Source: Bacteroidales bacterium (GTDB taxonomy: Bacteria > Bacteroidota > Bacteroidia > Bacteroidales > UBA7960). Taken from it: 6,919 nt of DNA. Location: the NCBI GenBank assembly GCA_007132825.1, contig SLNX01000041.1:1-6919 (forward strand), written 5' to 3'. This document shows positions 1 to 5,611 of this stretch, one piece after another. The notes under the pieces were generated by a model, which was given only the letters and a program-made list of their open reading frames with translations, was not told the DNA's origin and did no database searches. A program made the position numbers and the translations under genes. Position 1 is the first letter of the stretch. Every line of letters starts with the position of its first letter.

Positions 1-436
1 GCTTGCTGTTTTTCAAGGCATCGAGCAACGCCTGTTCCTTGTCATTAACATTTGAGCCTTCGGCAATGGCATCAGGATTTAGTGCGATCCGGGTTTCGCC
101 GCTAAGCTTCATGGCGGGAGGAAGTGCCGCCTGCATCACTTCACCTTCCGTACACATGTAATAACCGGCAATCCACTTCCAGAACCTGAACTGGGATTCC
201 GTAACCACCGCTTCCCGGTCAAGCAGTTCGTGGATGTATTTTGCCTGGAATCCGGAAGGTGGGTTTTCGTGAATGCTTCTTACGAGTCCGGCATAAACCT
301 TATTTCTGCCAAATGGAACTACTGCACGCTGGCCGGTGTGTATCTCATCATTGAGATGAAAAGGTATGCGATAGGTAAAATACCCCTTCAGCGGAAGTGG
401 AAGCAATATGTCAGCAAACAGTGTTTTGCGTCCCAT
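1..436 (-). CDS. priA: Primosomal protein N' (PriA helicase), N-terminal fragment cut by the window edge
   Basis: Reading leftward from an ATG at 436, the frame stays open for 145 codons to the window edge. The protein begins MGRKTLFADILLPLPLKGYF and continues with TYRIP, a VVPFGRNK.YAGLV stretch, and WIAGYYMCTEGEVMQAALPP at about residues 88-107. These are the conserved landmarks of the N-terminal 3'-DNA-end-binding domain of PriA. PriA is the cytoplasmic helicase that reloads the replicative helicase at stalled forks; its helicase and zinc-binding parts would lie off the left edge. The ATG is preferred because family members start just before the FADV.LPLP motif. It lies 33 bp after the pfkA stop on the same strand, so co-transcription with pfkA is likely. 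No Shine-Dalgarno box is visible, as is usual in Bacteroidota. Family assignment is strong; intactness cannot be judged. Confidence 0.9.
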   Translation of the reverse strand, partial: MGRKTLFADILLPLPLKGYFTYRIPFHLNDEIHTGQRAVVPFGRNKVYAGLVRSIHENPPSGFQAKYIHELLDREAVVTESQFRFWKWIAGYYMCTEGEVMQAALPPAMKLSGETRIALNPDAIAEGSNVNDKEQALLDALKNSK

Positions 437-469
437 CGCCAGGCTTGTTTTGTTGTGTGCTTGTTGGGT

Positions 470-1567
470 TTAATCACCCATACAGATGCCCACGCCCCTG
501 GCTGCTTTTACGAGGTCGGAGTCGGGGTTTACAAAATTGTAATGACTGATGGCCTCTTCAAAGGGAACCGTTACAATATTCGGGTGACGGTAAGCCACCA
601 TCTTTCCAAATTCCTGTCGAAGCACCATGTTGAAAGCCTCCACGCCGAACTGTGTGGCCAGGATCCTGTCGTAGGCAATCGGTGTTCCCCCGCGCTGCAA
701 GTGTCCAAGTACCGTTTCCCGCATATCAGTTTCCACGCCGGCCTCCTTGAGTTCGTGAATGAGTTTTGAGGCAACCCCGCCCAGGCGAACGTTTTTATAA
801 CCCACCTCTTGACTCTCTTCGTAATAAATGTCTCCTCCAATGGGTTTTGCACCTTCGGCGATCACAATGATGGCATATCCGCGTCCGCGGTGAAAGCGGG
901 AATGGATCTTTTCAGTGACCTTCTTGATGTCATATGGAATCTCCGGAATCAGACAAACATCGGCACCACCGGCAACGGCGCTGTGCAGTCCAATCCAGCC
1001 TGCATAACGTCCCATCACCTCTAGCACGAAAACCCTGTTGTGGCTAGCAGCTGTGGTAACCAGCTTATCGACCGCGGTAGTGGCTTCCTGAACCGCTGTC
1101 TGGAAACCGAATGTGAAATCGGTGGCTGATAAGTCATTGTCAATTGTTTTGGGAACACCAATGATGTTGCATCCCTTTTCAAACAACTGCTTTGATATTT
1201 GCTGTGAACCGTCACCTCCAATGTTGATGACTGCATCCACACCAAGATATTGCAAACGGCGCAGCATTTCATCGGAGCGATCCGCACTGCCCCAGCTGCC
1301 ATCCGGGTTTTTGATCGGCCAGGCAAAAGGGCCTCCTTTGTTTGTTGTACCAATGATTGTGCCTCCGCGTATATGTACGCCGGCAACCTCTTTTTCTCCA
1401 AGTACTACCACTTCATTGGGTTCGTTTAATACCCCGTCAAAGGCATTGATGCTTCCAACAACCTCCCAGTCTCGCTCATGCTTTGCGCGTAAAACAATGG
1501 CGCGAATTACCGCATTCAAACCAGGACAATCACCACCTCCTGTAGCTACTAATACTCTTTTTCTCAT
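470..1567 (-). CDS. pfkA: 6-phosphofructokinase, group III type (GGDGS/PKTIDND), probably ATP-dependent
   Basis: The product is a full-length 365-residue cytoplasmic phosphofructokinase that converts fructose 6-phosphate to fructose 1,6-bisphosphate in glycolysis. Visible motifs are the nucleotide/phosphate loop GGGDCPGLN (10-18), GGDGS (117-121), PKTIDND (139-145, with D143 as the expected catalytic base), MGRYAG (185-190) and GHLQRGG (288-294). The GGGDCPGLN start and the lysine in PKTIDND place it with the long-chain group III/PPi-like enzymes rather than the E. coli type, which has PGTIDND. However, the residue after GGD is Gly120, not the Asp seen in PPi-dependent enzymes, and that glycine is the known marker of ATP use. 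ATP as donor is therefore inferred, not proven. The ATG at 1567 lies 30 bp downstream of the rlmL-like stop, and priA follows 33 bp after its own stop, so it sits mid-operon. Confidence 0.93.
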   Translation of the reverse strand: MRKRVLVATGGGDCPGLNAVIRAIVLRAKHERDWEVVGSINAFDGVLNEPNEVVVLGEKEVAGVHIRGGTIIGTTNKGGPFAWPIKNPDGSWGSADRSDEMLRRLQYLGVDAVINIGGDGSQQISKQLFEKGCNIIGVPKTIDNDLSATDFTFGFQTAVQEATTAVDKLVTTAASHNRVFVLEVMGRYAGWIGLHSAVAGGADVCLIPEIPYDIKKVTEKIHSRFHRGRGYAIIVIAEGAKPIGGDIYYEESQEVGYKNVRLGGVASKLIHELKEAGVETDMRETVLGHLQRGGTPIAYDRILATQFGVEAFNMVLRQEFGKMVAYRHPNIVTVPFEEAISHYNFVNPDSDLVKAARGVGICMGD

Positions 1568-1597
1568 AGTATCTTGTTCTTTTTTAAAAGTGTTTTT

Positions 1598-2812
1598 TTA
1601 CTCCTTTATGCGCGGCCGCTTTGGCCGTTTTTCCGCTGATTCTTTTTTCTTTTCCCTGACCATGTCATCCCGTCGACCACTAAACAATTCATAAACATTG
1701 AAGGTGCACTGCAGCGGTCCGTTGAATACAGGAACTTTTTTTGATGGCCTTAGCCCGATGTGTCTCATGGCATTAATCTCAGAACTTATAATGCCCGCCT
1801 TAAAGCCGGCAAAGCGGTGCTTGAGTGCTTCTCCAATTTTTGAATGGAGCTCATCAATGTCGCTGTGCATCATCCTTTTTCCATATGGCGGGTTCAGGAT
1901 CAACCAACCTTCGTCAAAAGGGGGGCGATAGGTGAAAAAGTCATTTCGCTGAACCTTTATGCTGCCCATTAATCCGGCATTCATGATATTTTGCCTGGTG
2001 TGATCAAGCAGATGCCCTTTAACGTCGCTGGCGATGATCTCTGCCTGTACCTTTTGTTTTTTGCTCCGCGCCAGTTCCTTTTCCCCAAGAAAAAGCGCAT
2101 CATCGTAATCGGACCAGTGTGAAAACCCAAACACCCTCCTGTCTGCGCCCGGTGCCATATTTGCACTCATCATTGCTGCTTCAATGGAGAAGGTGCCGCT
2201 GCCACACATCGGGTCAAGAAACGGACTTTTTTTATCCCACCCGGAAAACATTATTAGTCCGGCCGCCAGGATCTCGTTGATGGGGGCCAGTCCTGCCGAC
2301 CGACGATAGCCTCTCTTGAACAGCGCCTCGCCACTGCTGTCGAGGGAAACATTACATTTGTTTTTGAATACCTGCACATTGATCCGGATGTTGGCGCCTG
2401 CAGTGTCCACATTCGGTCTGCTGCCATATTTTTCGTTAAAGGAATCTGCAACGGCATCTTTGCTTAACTGAGCCAGGTACATGGTGTTAACGAAAAGGTC
2501 GGACTCATGCGCAACCGGGATCACAGAAATCGTCTTGTCCTTGTCGAACTGGGCCGTCCAGTCGATCCGGCGCATCTCCTCATTAAAAGTCTCTTTGTTT
2601 TCAAAAGTAAAGCTGTGGAGGTTCTTCAGGATGCTCAATGCGGTTCGGCACCAGATATTGGCCCGGTAAAGGGTTTGCAGGTCACCGCGAAACGAAACCG
2701 CACGCCGCAGCTGTTGTATCTCTTCCGCACCTATGTTCCGTAGCTCCTCTACCAGCAAGGGTTCCAGCCCTGCAAAGGTTTTTGCAACATATAAATCCCG
2801 TTTTGTATCCAC
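1598..2812 (-). CDS. rlmL: THUMP-domain class I SAM-dependent RNA methyltransferase, RlmL-like (23S rRNA guanine-N2)
   Basis: The 404-residue protein has the COG0116/UPF0020 layout. It starts with an N-terminal region LYVAKTFAGLEPLLVEEL (about 7-24), followed by a THUMP RNA-binding domain (about 50-158). The Rossmann methyltransferase fold has the SAM loop DPMCGSGTF (200-208) and the catalytic NPPYG (307-311), typical of N2-guanine/N6-adenine base methylation. E. coli RlmKL carries this half (RlmL, m2G2445) fused to RlmK; here only the RlmL half is present, and the protein ends in a highly basic tail (about 380-404). The start codon is GTG at 2812: an in-frame TGA lies at 2831-2833 with no ATG between, and the GTG fits the conserved N terminus. 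It is the first gene of the minus cluster with pfkA (30 bp gap) and priA. The exact rRNA target is inferred from the family. Confidence 0.88.
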   Translation of the reverse strand: MDTKRDLYVAKTFAGLEPLLVEELRNIGAEEIQQLRRAVSFRGDLQTLYRANIWCRTALSILKNLHSFTFENKETFNEEMRRIDWTAQFDKDKTISVIPVAHESDLFVNTMYLAQLSKDAVADSFNEKYGSRPNVDTAGANIRINVQVFKNKCNVSLDSSGEALFKRGYRRSAGLAPINEILAAGLIMFSGWDKKSPFLDPMCGSGTFSIEAAMMSANMAPGADRRVFGFSHWSDYDDALFLGEKELARSKKQKVQAEIIASDVKGHLLDHTRQNIMNAGLMGSIKVQRNDFFTYRPPFDEGWLILNPPYGKRMMHSDIDELHSKIGEALKHRFAGFKAGIISSEINAMRHIGLRPSKKVPVFNGPLQCTFNVYELFSGRRDDMVREKKKESAEKRPKRPRIKE

Positions 2813-2842
2813 TTTATTATATTTTCTGAATCATATTTCGGT

Positions 2843-2854
2843 TTGACAGGTCAA
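2843..2854. promoter_or_regulatory. Small dyad TTGAC-N2-GTCAA upstream of the rlmL-like gene
   Basis: A perfect 5-bp inverted repeat with a 2-bp centre lies 31 bp before the GTG of the rlmL-like gene, between it and the octamer array. Its size and position suit an operator half-site pair, but so short a dyad can arise by chance. No convincing -33/-7 promoter pair was found around it, so the cluster may instead be read through from hutI. Confidence 0.2.
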
Positions 2855-2873
2855 GCCCCGTCATTACAATCTT

Positions 2874-3001
2874 CACATCTGCACATTTGCACATCTTCAC
2901 ATCTTCACATTTGCACATCTGCACATTTTCACATCTTCACATCTTCACATTTGCACATCTGCACATTTGCACATTTGCACATCTGCACATTTTCACATCA
3001 T
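2874..3001. repeat. Degenerate tandem array of sixteen 8-bp units, consensus CACATYTK
   Basis: Sixteen head-to-tail octamers each begin CACAT and vary only in the last three bases. In order these are CTG, TTG, CTT, CTT, TTG, CTG, TTT, CTT, CTT, TTG, CTG, TTG, TTG, CTG, TTT, CAT. Units 3-6 and 8-11 are identical in order, which suggests an internal 40-bp duplication. A weaker partial unit may precede the first. The array fills most of the gap between hutI and the rlmL-like gene. Its last units form the hutI stop codon (2993-2995) and the two final Met codons. It has no unique spacers, so it is not a CRISPR array. It is probably a slippage-prone minisatellite; any function is unknown. Confidence 0.9.
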
Positions 3002-4240
3002 CCCATTAACAATCACCTGCTCCACTTTGTTGCTGCCATAGGCATAAGGCAAAAAAGCGTAAGTTGGGATCTCTTTTGTGATGATGACATTTGCCTTCTT
3101 CCCTCTTGCAATGGTCCCCAGTTCGTTTTCCACGCCCATTGCATAAGCACCGTTAATGGTCACTGCATGGATCACCTCCTCCGGAATCATTTTCATTTTG
3201 ATACATCCCAGCGACATGATCAGCTGCATGTTTCCTGAAGGGGATGAGCCCGGGTTGTAATCACTGGCCATTGCGACCGGTAGTCCGCTGTCGATCATTT
3301 TGCGAGCGGGAGGGTATTCCATTTCCAGGAAAAATGCCGCTCCGGGAAGCAGTGTTGGCATCGTACTGCTTTCTTTCAGCACCCGAATCTCCTCCTCTCC
3401 GGTAAACTCAAGGTGGTCTACCGAAAGGGCGTTGTATTTTACCCCAACCTGAATGCCGCCGCTAAAGTCAAGCTCATTTGCGTGAATCTTTGGCTGGAGG
3501 CCGTGTTTCACACCTGCCATCAAAATCCGGTCGGTTTCCTCTTCGGTAAAGAAGCCCCTGTCGCAGAATACATCTATGTAGTCAGCAAGCTCTTCGCCTG
3601 CCACCATAGGGATCATTTCACGAATCACCAGGTCTACGTAATCGCCCTGGCGCTTTTTGTATTCGGCCGGTACGGCGTGTGCGCCCAAAAATGTGGCTTT
3701 AATGGTGAGCGGGCTCAGCTCCTTTAGCTTTTTGATCACCCGAAGCATCTTTAGTTCACTCTCGGTGGTAAGGCCATATCCGCTTTTGATCTCAACGGCA
3801 CCGGTTCCGAGCATACGGATCTCCTCCATCCTGACCATCGCCTGCTCCACGAGCTCCTCTTCGGTCGCATTTTGCAATCGGCGGGCAGAATTCAGGATCC
3901 CCCCACCGCGTTTAGCGATCTCTTCATAACTCAGTCCTCGGATTTTGTCAATGTACTCGATCTCGCGACTGCCGTCATATACCAGGTGTGTATGTGAGTC
4001 GCAAAATGCCGGCATCACCATCCGTCCGGAAGCATCAATTACACGATAATCCAAGCCATTGATAAAATCACGGTCCATCAAATCAGACATCTTCCCAAAA
4101 TCCTTTATCAAACCACCCTCAATAAAAAGATAAGCATCTTTAATCGTGGGCAGTGATGCCATTTCTGTACCGGCTACCTTGGGTTTAAGCGTGTCATCAG
4201 TTTGAAGAAGTTCTTTTATGTTTTTGATGAGGATCCTCAT
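2993..4240 (-). CDS. hutI: Imidazolonepropionase (4-imidazolone-5-propanoate hydrolase)
   Basis: The 415-residue enzyme opens the ring of 4-imidazolone-5-propanoate to N-formimino-L-glutamate, the third step of histidine degradation, in the cytoplasm. It is a metal-dependent amidohydrolase. DSHTHLVYDGSRE (81-93) gives metal ligands H83 and H85, followed by GGGILN (112-117), EIKSGYGL (150-157), GAHAVP (186-191), IHANEL (252-257, H253), DHLE (275-278) and ASDYNPGSSPSGNM (325-338, D327). These are hallmarks of HutI rather than of related hydrolases, and the length is normal. The ATG at 4240 fits the family start. No hutH, hutU or ftcD is adjacent. The gene has the approximately 100-bp leader also found before the GNAT gene, and its 3' end (VNGMM-stop) is formed by the octamer array, so the original last few codons may have been altered. 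Confidence 0.95.
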   Translation of the reverse strand: MRILIKNIKELLQTDDTLKPKVAGTEMASLPTIKDAYLFIEGGLIKDFGKMSDLMDRDFINGLDYRVIDASGRMVMPAFCDSHTHLVYDGSREIEYIDKIRGLSYEEIAKRGGGILNSARRLQNATEEELVEQAMVRMEEIRMLGTGAVEIKSGYGLTTESELKMLRVIKKLKELSPLTIKATFLGAHAVPAEYKKRQGDYVDLVIREMIPMVAGEELADYIDVFCDRGFFTEEETDRILMAGVKHGLQPKIHANELDFSGGIQVGVKYNALSVDHLEFTGEEEIRVLKESSTMPTLLPGAAFFLEMEYPPARKMIDSGLPVAMASDYNPGSSPSGNMQLIMSLGCIKMKMIPEEVIHAVTINGAYAMGVENELGTIARGKKANVIITKEIPTYAFLPYAYGSNKVEQVIVNGMM

Positions 4241-4340
4241 GTGTTTATAGTTTCTTTAGTGCTTGATATTCTGCGTTTTGAAAATTCACCCAAGATCGGG
4301 AATAGATGTTAGAAGTTAGATGTTGGATGTTAGATTTTTA
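4241..4340 (-). repeat. Duplicated leader, copy A (upstream of hutI)
   Basis: Read on the minus strand, these 100 bases up to the hutI ATG match the 99 bases before the GNAT start (5030-5128) at about 88 of 100 aligned columns, with one 1-base gap. It has two parts. The distal part is four heptamers (4305-4332; on the plus strand GATGTTA, GAAGTTA, GATGTTG, GATGTTA), identical in both copies. The proximal part is about 64 unique bases (4241-4304) containing GATCTTGGGT, AACGCA, AATATCAA and TATAAACA, with about 54 of 64 matching. Similarity stops at the start codon. It must carry the hutI 5' UTR and probably the promoter, but I see no clean TTTG/TAnnTTTG pair. Confidence 0.85.
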
Positions 4341-4370
4341 TTTTGTCGTACATCATACACCCTTGGGTAA

Positions 4371-4808
4371 TTATGGTTTTCTGATCAGCAGCCACGTGTC
4401 GTGATATTCAGGATAGCTGCTTCTGATTTGCTGAATGCGGCTGCGTGCCGGTGGCTCAATGTCATACGAGTCAACGGAAACCCTGTGGAAACCTGTTTCT
4501 GACATCAGAATGACAGGAGAAAATCCCTGCCCTTGGAGTGTTACCAAAAACCGTTCCGCATTTTCTCTGTAGCTGAAGCTTCCAACTATCACAAAATAGG
4601 TGTTTTCGTCGTGAGAAGCTTTATCCTCCTGATTTTCAAAGGTAAAGCGTTCTTCTACAACAAGAATCTCAGCCGGCTCTGCTTCAGGTACCGGATCGGG
4701 GATTGGTTCTTCTGCCGGTGGCGCCTCCACTACTGCTGCCATTTCCTGCGACCTGCAACCAAACATCAGCATGCTGATGAGGATCAAAAGAAGAATTAAT
4801 TGTTTCAT
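4371..4808 (-). CDS. Small lipoprotein with a C-terminal SPOR domain
   Basis: The 145-residue product starts MKQLILLLILISMLMFGC, a lipoprotein signal peptide with lipobox M-F-G-C and predicted lipidated Cys18. A Pro/Glu/Ala-rich linker follows (about 26-50). The C-terminal SPOR domain (about 69-143) is recognisable by YFVIVGSFSYRENAERF, a GF.PVIL strand, FHRVSV and a final DTWLLI strand. SPOR domains bind denuded peptidoglycan glycans, often at the division septum, so the protein is probably anchored to a membrane facing the periplasm and contacts the cell wall. The Bacteroidota surface-export signal (acidic residues right after Cys) is not obvious. The ATG at 4808 is chosen; a TTG two codons further upstream (4814) is in frame but less likely. 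The gene stands alone between the two inverted leader copies and has its own upstream -7 box. Confidence 0.85.
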   Translation of the reverse strand: MKQLILLLILISMLMFGCRSQEMAAVVEAPPAEEPIPDPVPEAEPAEILVVEERFTFENQEDKASHDENTYFVIVGSFSYRENAERFLVTLQGQGFSPVILMSETGFHRVSVDSYDIEPPARSRIQQIRSSYPEYHDTWLLIRKP

Positions 4809-4850
4809 AATCAATATTGAATTAAAGGTGTAACATAAACCTGCGAATCA

Positions 4851-4858
4851 CAAAAGTA
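4851..4858 (-). promoter_or_regulatory. Bacteroidota-type -7 box (TACTTTTG) for the SPOR lipoprotein gene
   Basis: On the minus strand TACTTTTG fits the TAnnTTTG -7 consensus of the Bacteroidota primary sigma factor exactly. It lies 42 bases before the ATG at 4808, giving an expected leader of about 35 nt. A TTTG at 4871-4874 could be a -33 element, but its spacing of about 12 bp is shorter than the usual 17-23, so only the -7 half is well supported. Confidence 0.45.
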
Positions 4859-4901
4859 CTGCTTTTTCATCAAACATTCCTGCATGCATTGTTGCGCAAA
4901 A

Positions 4902-4932
4902 TTTGTAGCTTCGTATATCATACCATAATTTG
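4902..4932 (+). promoter_or_regulatory. Possible plus-strand promoter, TTTG-N20-TAATTTG
   Basis: TTTG at 4902-4905, a 20-bp spacer and TAATTTG at 4926-4932 resemble the Bacteroidota TTTG/TAnnTTTG promoter, with one base missing from the -7 box. Transcription would start near 4940, just before the ATG at 4944, and run through the heptamer hairpin toward the GNAT gene. The match is imperfect and found by eye. Confidence 0.25.
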
Positions 4933-4943
4933 TGATTACCAAG

Positions 4944-5018
4944 ATGAAACGCCCGGACAGGATTTTGGCAAACAATAGGATGATTATACAAACACGAGGT
5001 TGGAAGTTGGAGGTTTGA
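4944..5018 (+). CDS. Possible 24-codon leader peptide or remnant gene start
   Basis: An ATG just after the possible promoter opens a frame of 24 codons (MKRPDRILANNRMIIQTRGW and four more residues), ending in a TGA formed inside the first heptamer array. It may be a short leader peptide, the 5' stub of a gene interrupted by the repeats, or chance. It has no recognisable domain and no family match that I know. Confidence 0.15.
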   Translation: MKRPDRILANNRMIIQTRGWKLEV

Positions 5019-5065
5019 GGTTAGAAAAAAGAAAATCTAACATCCAACATCTAACTTCTAACATC
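4996..5065 (+). repeat. Inverted pair of heptamer arrays that can fold into a hairpin before the GNAT gene
   Basis: The first arm is four heptamers, GAGGTTG GAAGTTG GAGGTTT (4996-5016) and GAGGTTA (5017-5023). The second arm is TAACATC CAACATC (5038-5051) and TAACTTC TAACATC (5052-5065). The arms are complementary at about 24 of 30 positions, with some mismatches able to form G-U pairs, and they enclose an A-rich loop of about 10 bases. The second arm belongs to leader copy B; copy A at hutI has no matching first arm. A transcript crossing this stretch could form a long stem, possibly an attenuator. No run of U follows, so a standard terminator is not supported. Confidence 0.6.
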
Positions 5066-5128
5066 AATTCCTGATCTTGGGTAAACTTTCATAACGCAAA
5101 ATATCAAACACTTAAGAAATATAAACAG
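5030..5128 (+). repeat. Duplicated leader, copy B (upstream of the GNAT gene)
   Basis: This is the partner of copy A (4241-4340), in inverted orientation about 690 bp away, and it ends exactly at the GNAT ATG. The heptamer part (5038-5065) is identical to that of copy A. The unique part (5066-5128) differs by nine substitutions and one missing base. Shared blocks include GATCTTGGGT, TTTCA, AACGCA, ATATCAA, AAGAAA and TATAAACA just before the start codon. The two genes that follow are unrelated, so the similarity is confined to non-coding DNA. Confidence 0.85.
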
Positions 5129-5575
5129 ATGAACACAAACGATATCCTAACTGAAATTATTGTTCGCGACTATCAGCCAGATGACTATCCTTCCATCATG
5201 GAGCTTTGGGAGCTTACCGGCCTTGGTGGCAAAAAACGCGGTGACGATAAAGCTGTGATTGAAAAAAGCATTGCCTTGGGTGGTCGTTTGATGGTAGCTG
5301 TTCATAAAGGTAGCCGTTTGGTTGGCACAAGCTGGATGACCTTTGACGGCAGGCGCATCCACTTGCATCACCTGGGAGTCTTGCCCGAATTTCAACGCAA
5401 TGGAGTTGGACGCCTGTTAAGCATTCGGTCTCTGGAACATGCCCGCAATGAAAACGTGCAGATCAAACTGGAGGTTCATCGCGAAAACAGGGGTGCAGTT
5501 GCCTTATATAAGCAGCTGGGGTTCCATTACCTTGGTGATTATGATGTGTACATCATCAGGTCTTTTGCAGAGTGA
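5129..5575 (+). CDS. GNAT-family N-acetyltransferase, substrate unknown
   Basis: The 148-residue cytoplasmic protein has a single GNAT fold. It opens with IIVRDYQPDDYPSIMELWE (10-28), the usual first strand and helix. The acetyl-CoA pyrophosphate loop is in HHLGVLPEFQRNGVGRLL (80-97), where QRNGVG (89-94) fits Q/RxxGxG/A. Motif B, LEVHRENRGAVALYKQLGF (114-132), carries N120 and Y127, the typical general acid. Length is normal for a single-domain GNAT. It transfers an acetyl group from acetyl-CoA to an amine; sequence alone does not reveal the acceptor (metabolite, peptide or protein N terminus). The ATG at 5129 directly follows the duplicated leader. It is transcribed toward the mutase gene and ends 30 bp before that gene's stop. 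It may be co-regulated with hutI through the shared leader. Confidence 0.88.
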   Translation: MNTNDILTEIIVRDYQPDDYPSIMELWELTGLGGKKRGDDKAVIEKSIALGGRLMVAVHKGSRLVGTSWMTFDGRRIHLHHLGVLPEFQRNGVGRLLSIRSLEHARNENVQIKLEVHRENRGAVALYKQLGFHYLGDYDVYIIRSFAE

Positions 5576-5585
5576 TTCCGTCAGT

Positions 5586-5611
5586 CACAAGACCTCCCTT
5601 GTGCTTTATTT
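5586..5611 (+). terminator. Weak rho-independent terminator after the GNAT gene
   Basis: CACAAG (5586-5591) and CTTGTG (5598-5603) form a 6-bp stem with a 6-base loop, followed by the T-rich CTTTATTT. It begins 10 bp after the GNAT stop and overlaps the last codons of the convergent mutase gene. On the opposite strand no U-rich tail follows, so it would act mainly on GNAT transcripts. The stem is short and AT-rich. Confidence 0.4.

Larger units (their letters stand above)
4809..5128. other. 320-bp intergenic region between the divergent SPOR and GNAT genes
   Basis: This gap holds, in order, the SPOR gene's 5' UTR and -7 box, a possible plus-strand promoter, a 24-codon reading frame, an inverted pair of heptamer arrays, and leader copy B. 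No RNA gene or longer coding region was recognised. Each part is described in its own entry. Confidence 0.7.

Noticed and set aside
230..769. 179-codon plus-strand frame at the left edge
   Set aside because: It is antisense to the well-supported priA start and pfkA 3' end, and its sequence shows no domain.
1113..1694. 193-codon plus-strand frame
   Set aside because: It lies antisense over pfkA and the rlmL-like 3' end, both of which have clear catalytic motifs. Its composition is that of a shadow frame.
2874..3001. Possible CRISPR array
   Set aside because: Units are 8 bp, contiguous and without unique spacers, and no cas gene is present.
2843..3238. 131-codon plus-strand frame encoding a repetitive His/Ser/Thr-rich peptide (SSHLHICT pattern)
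   Set aside because: It is produced by translating the octamer array and then the antisense of hutI. It has no family resemblance beyond the repeat and no plausible start context.
4359..4368. ACCC-TT-GGGT after the SPOR gene as a terminator
   Set aside because: The stem is only 4 bp with a 2-base loop, too small to fold, and no U tract follows directly.
4809..4814. TTG start two codons upstream of the SPOR lipoprotein ATG
   Set aside because: The ATG at 4808 gives a standard signal peptide beginning Met-Lys. The TTG adds only Met-Ile before it, with no benefit.
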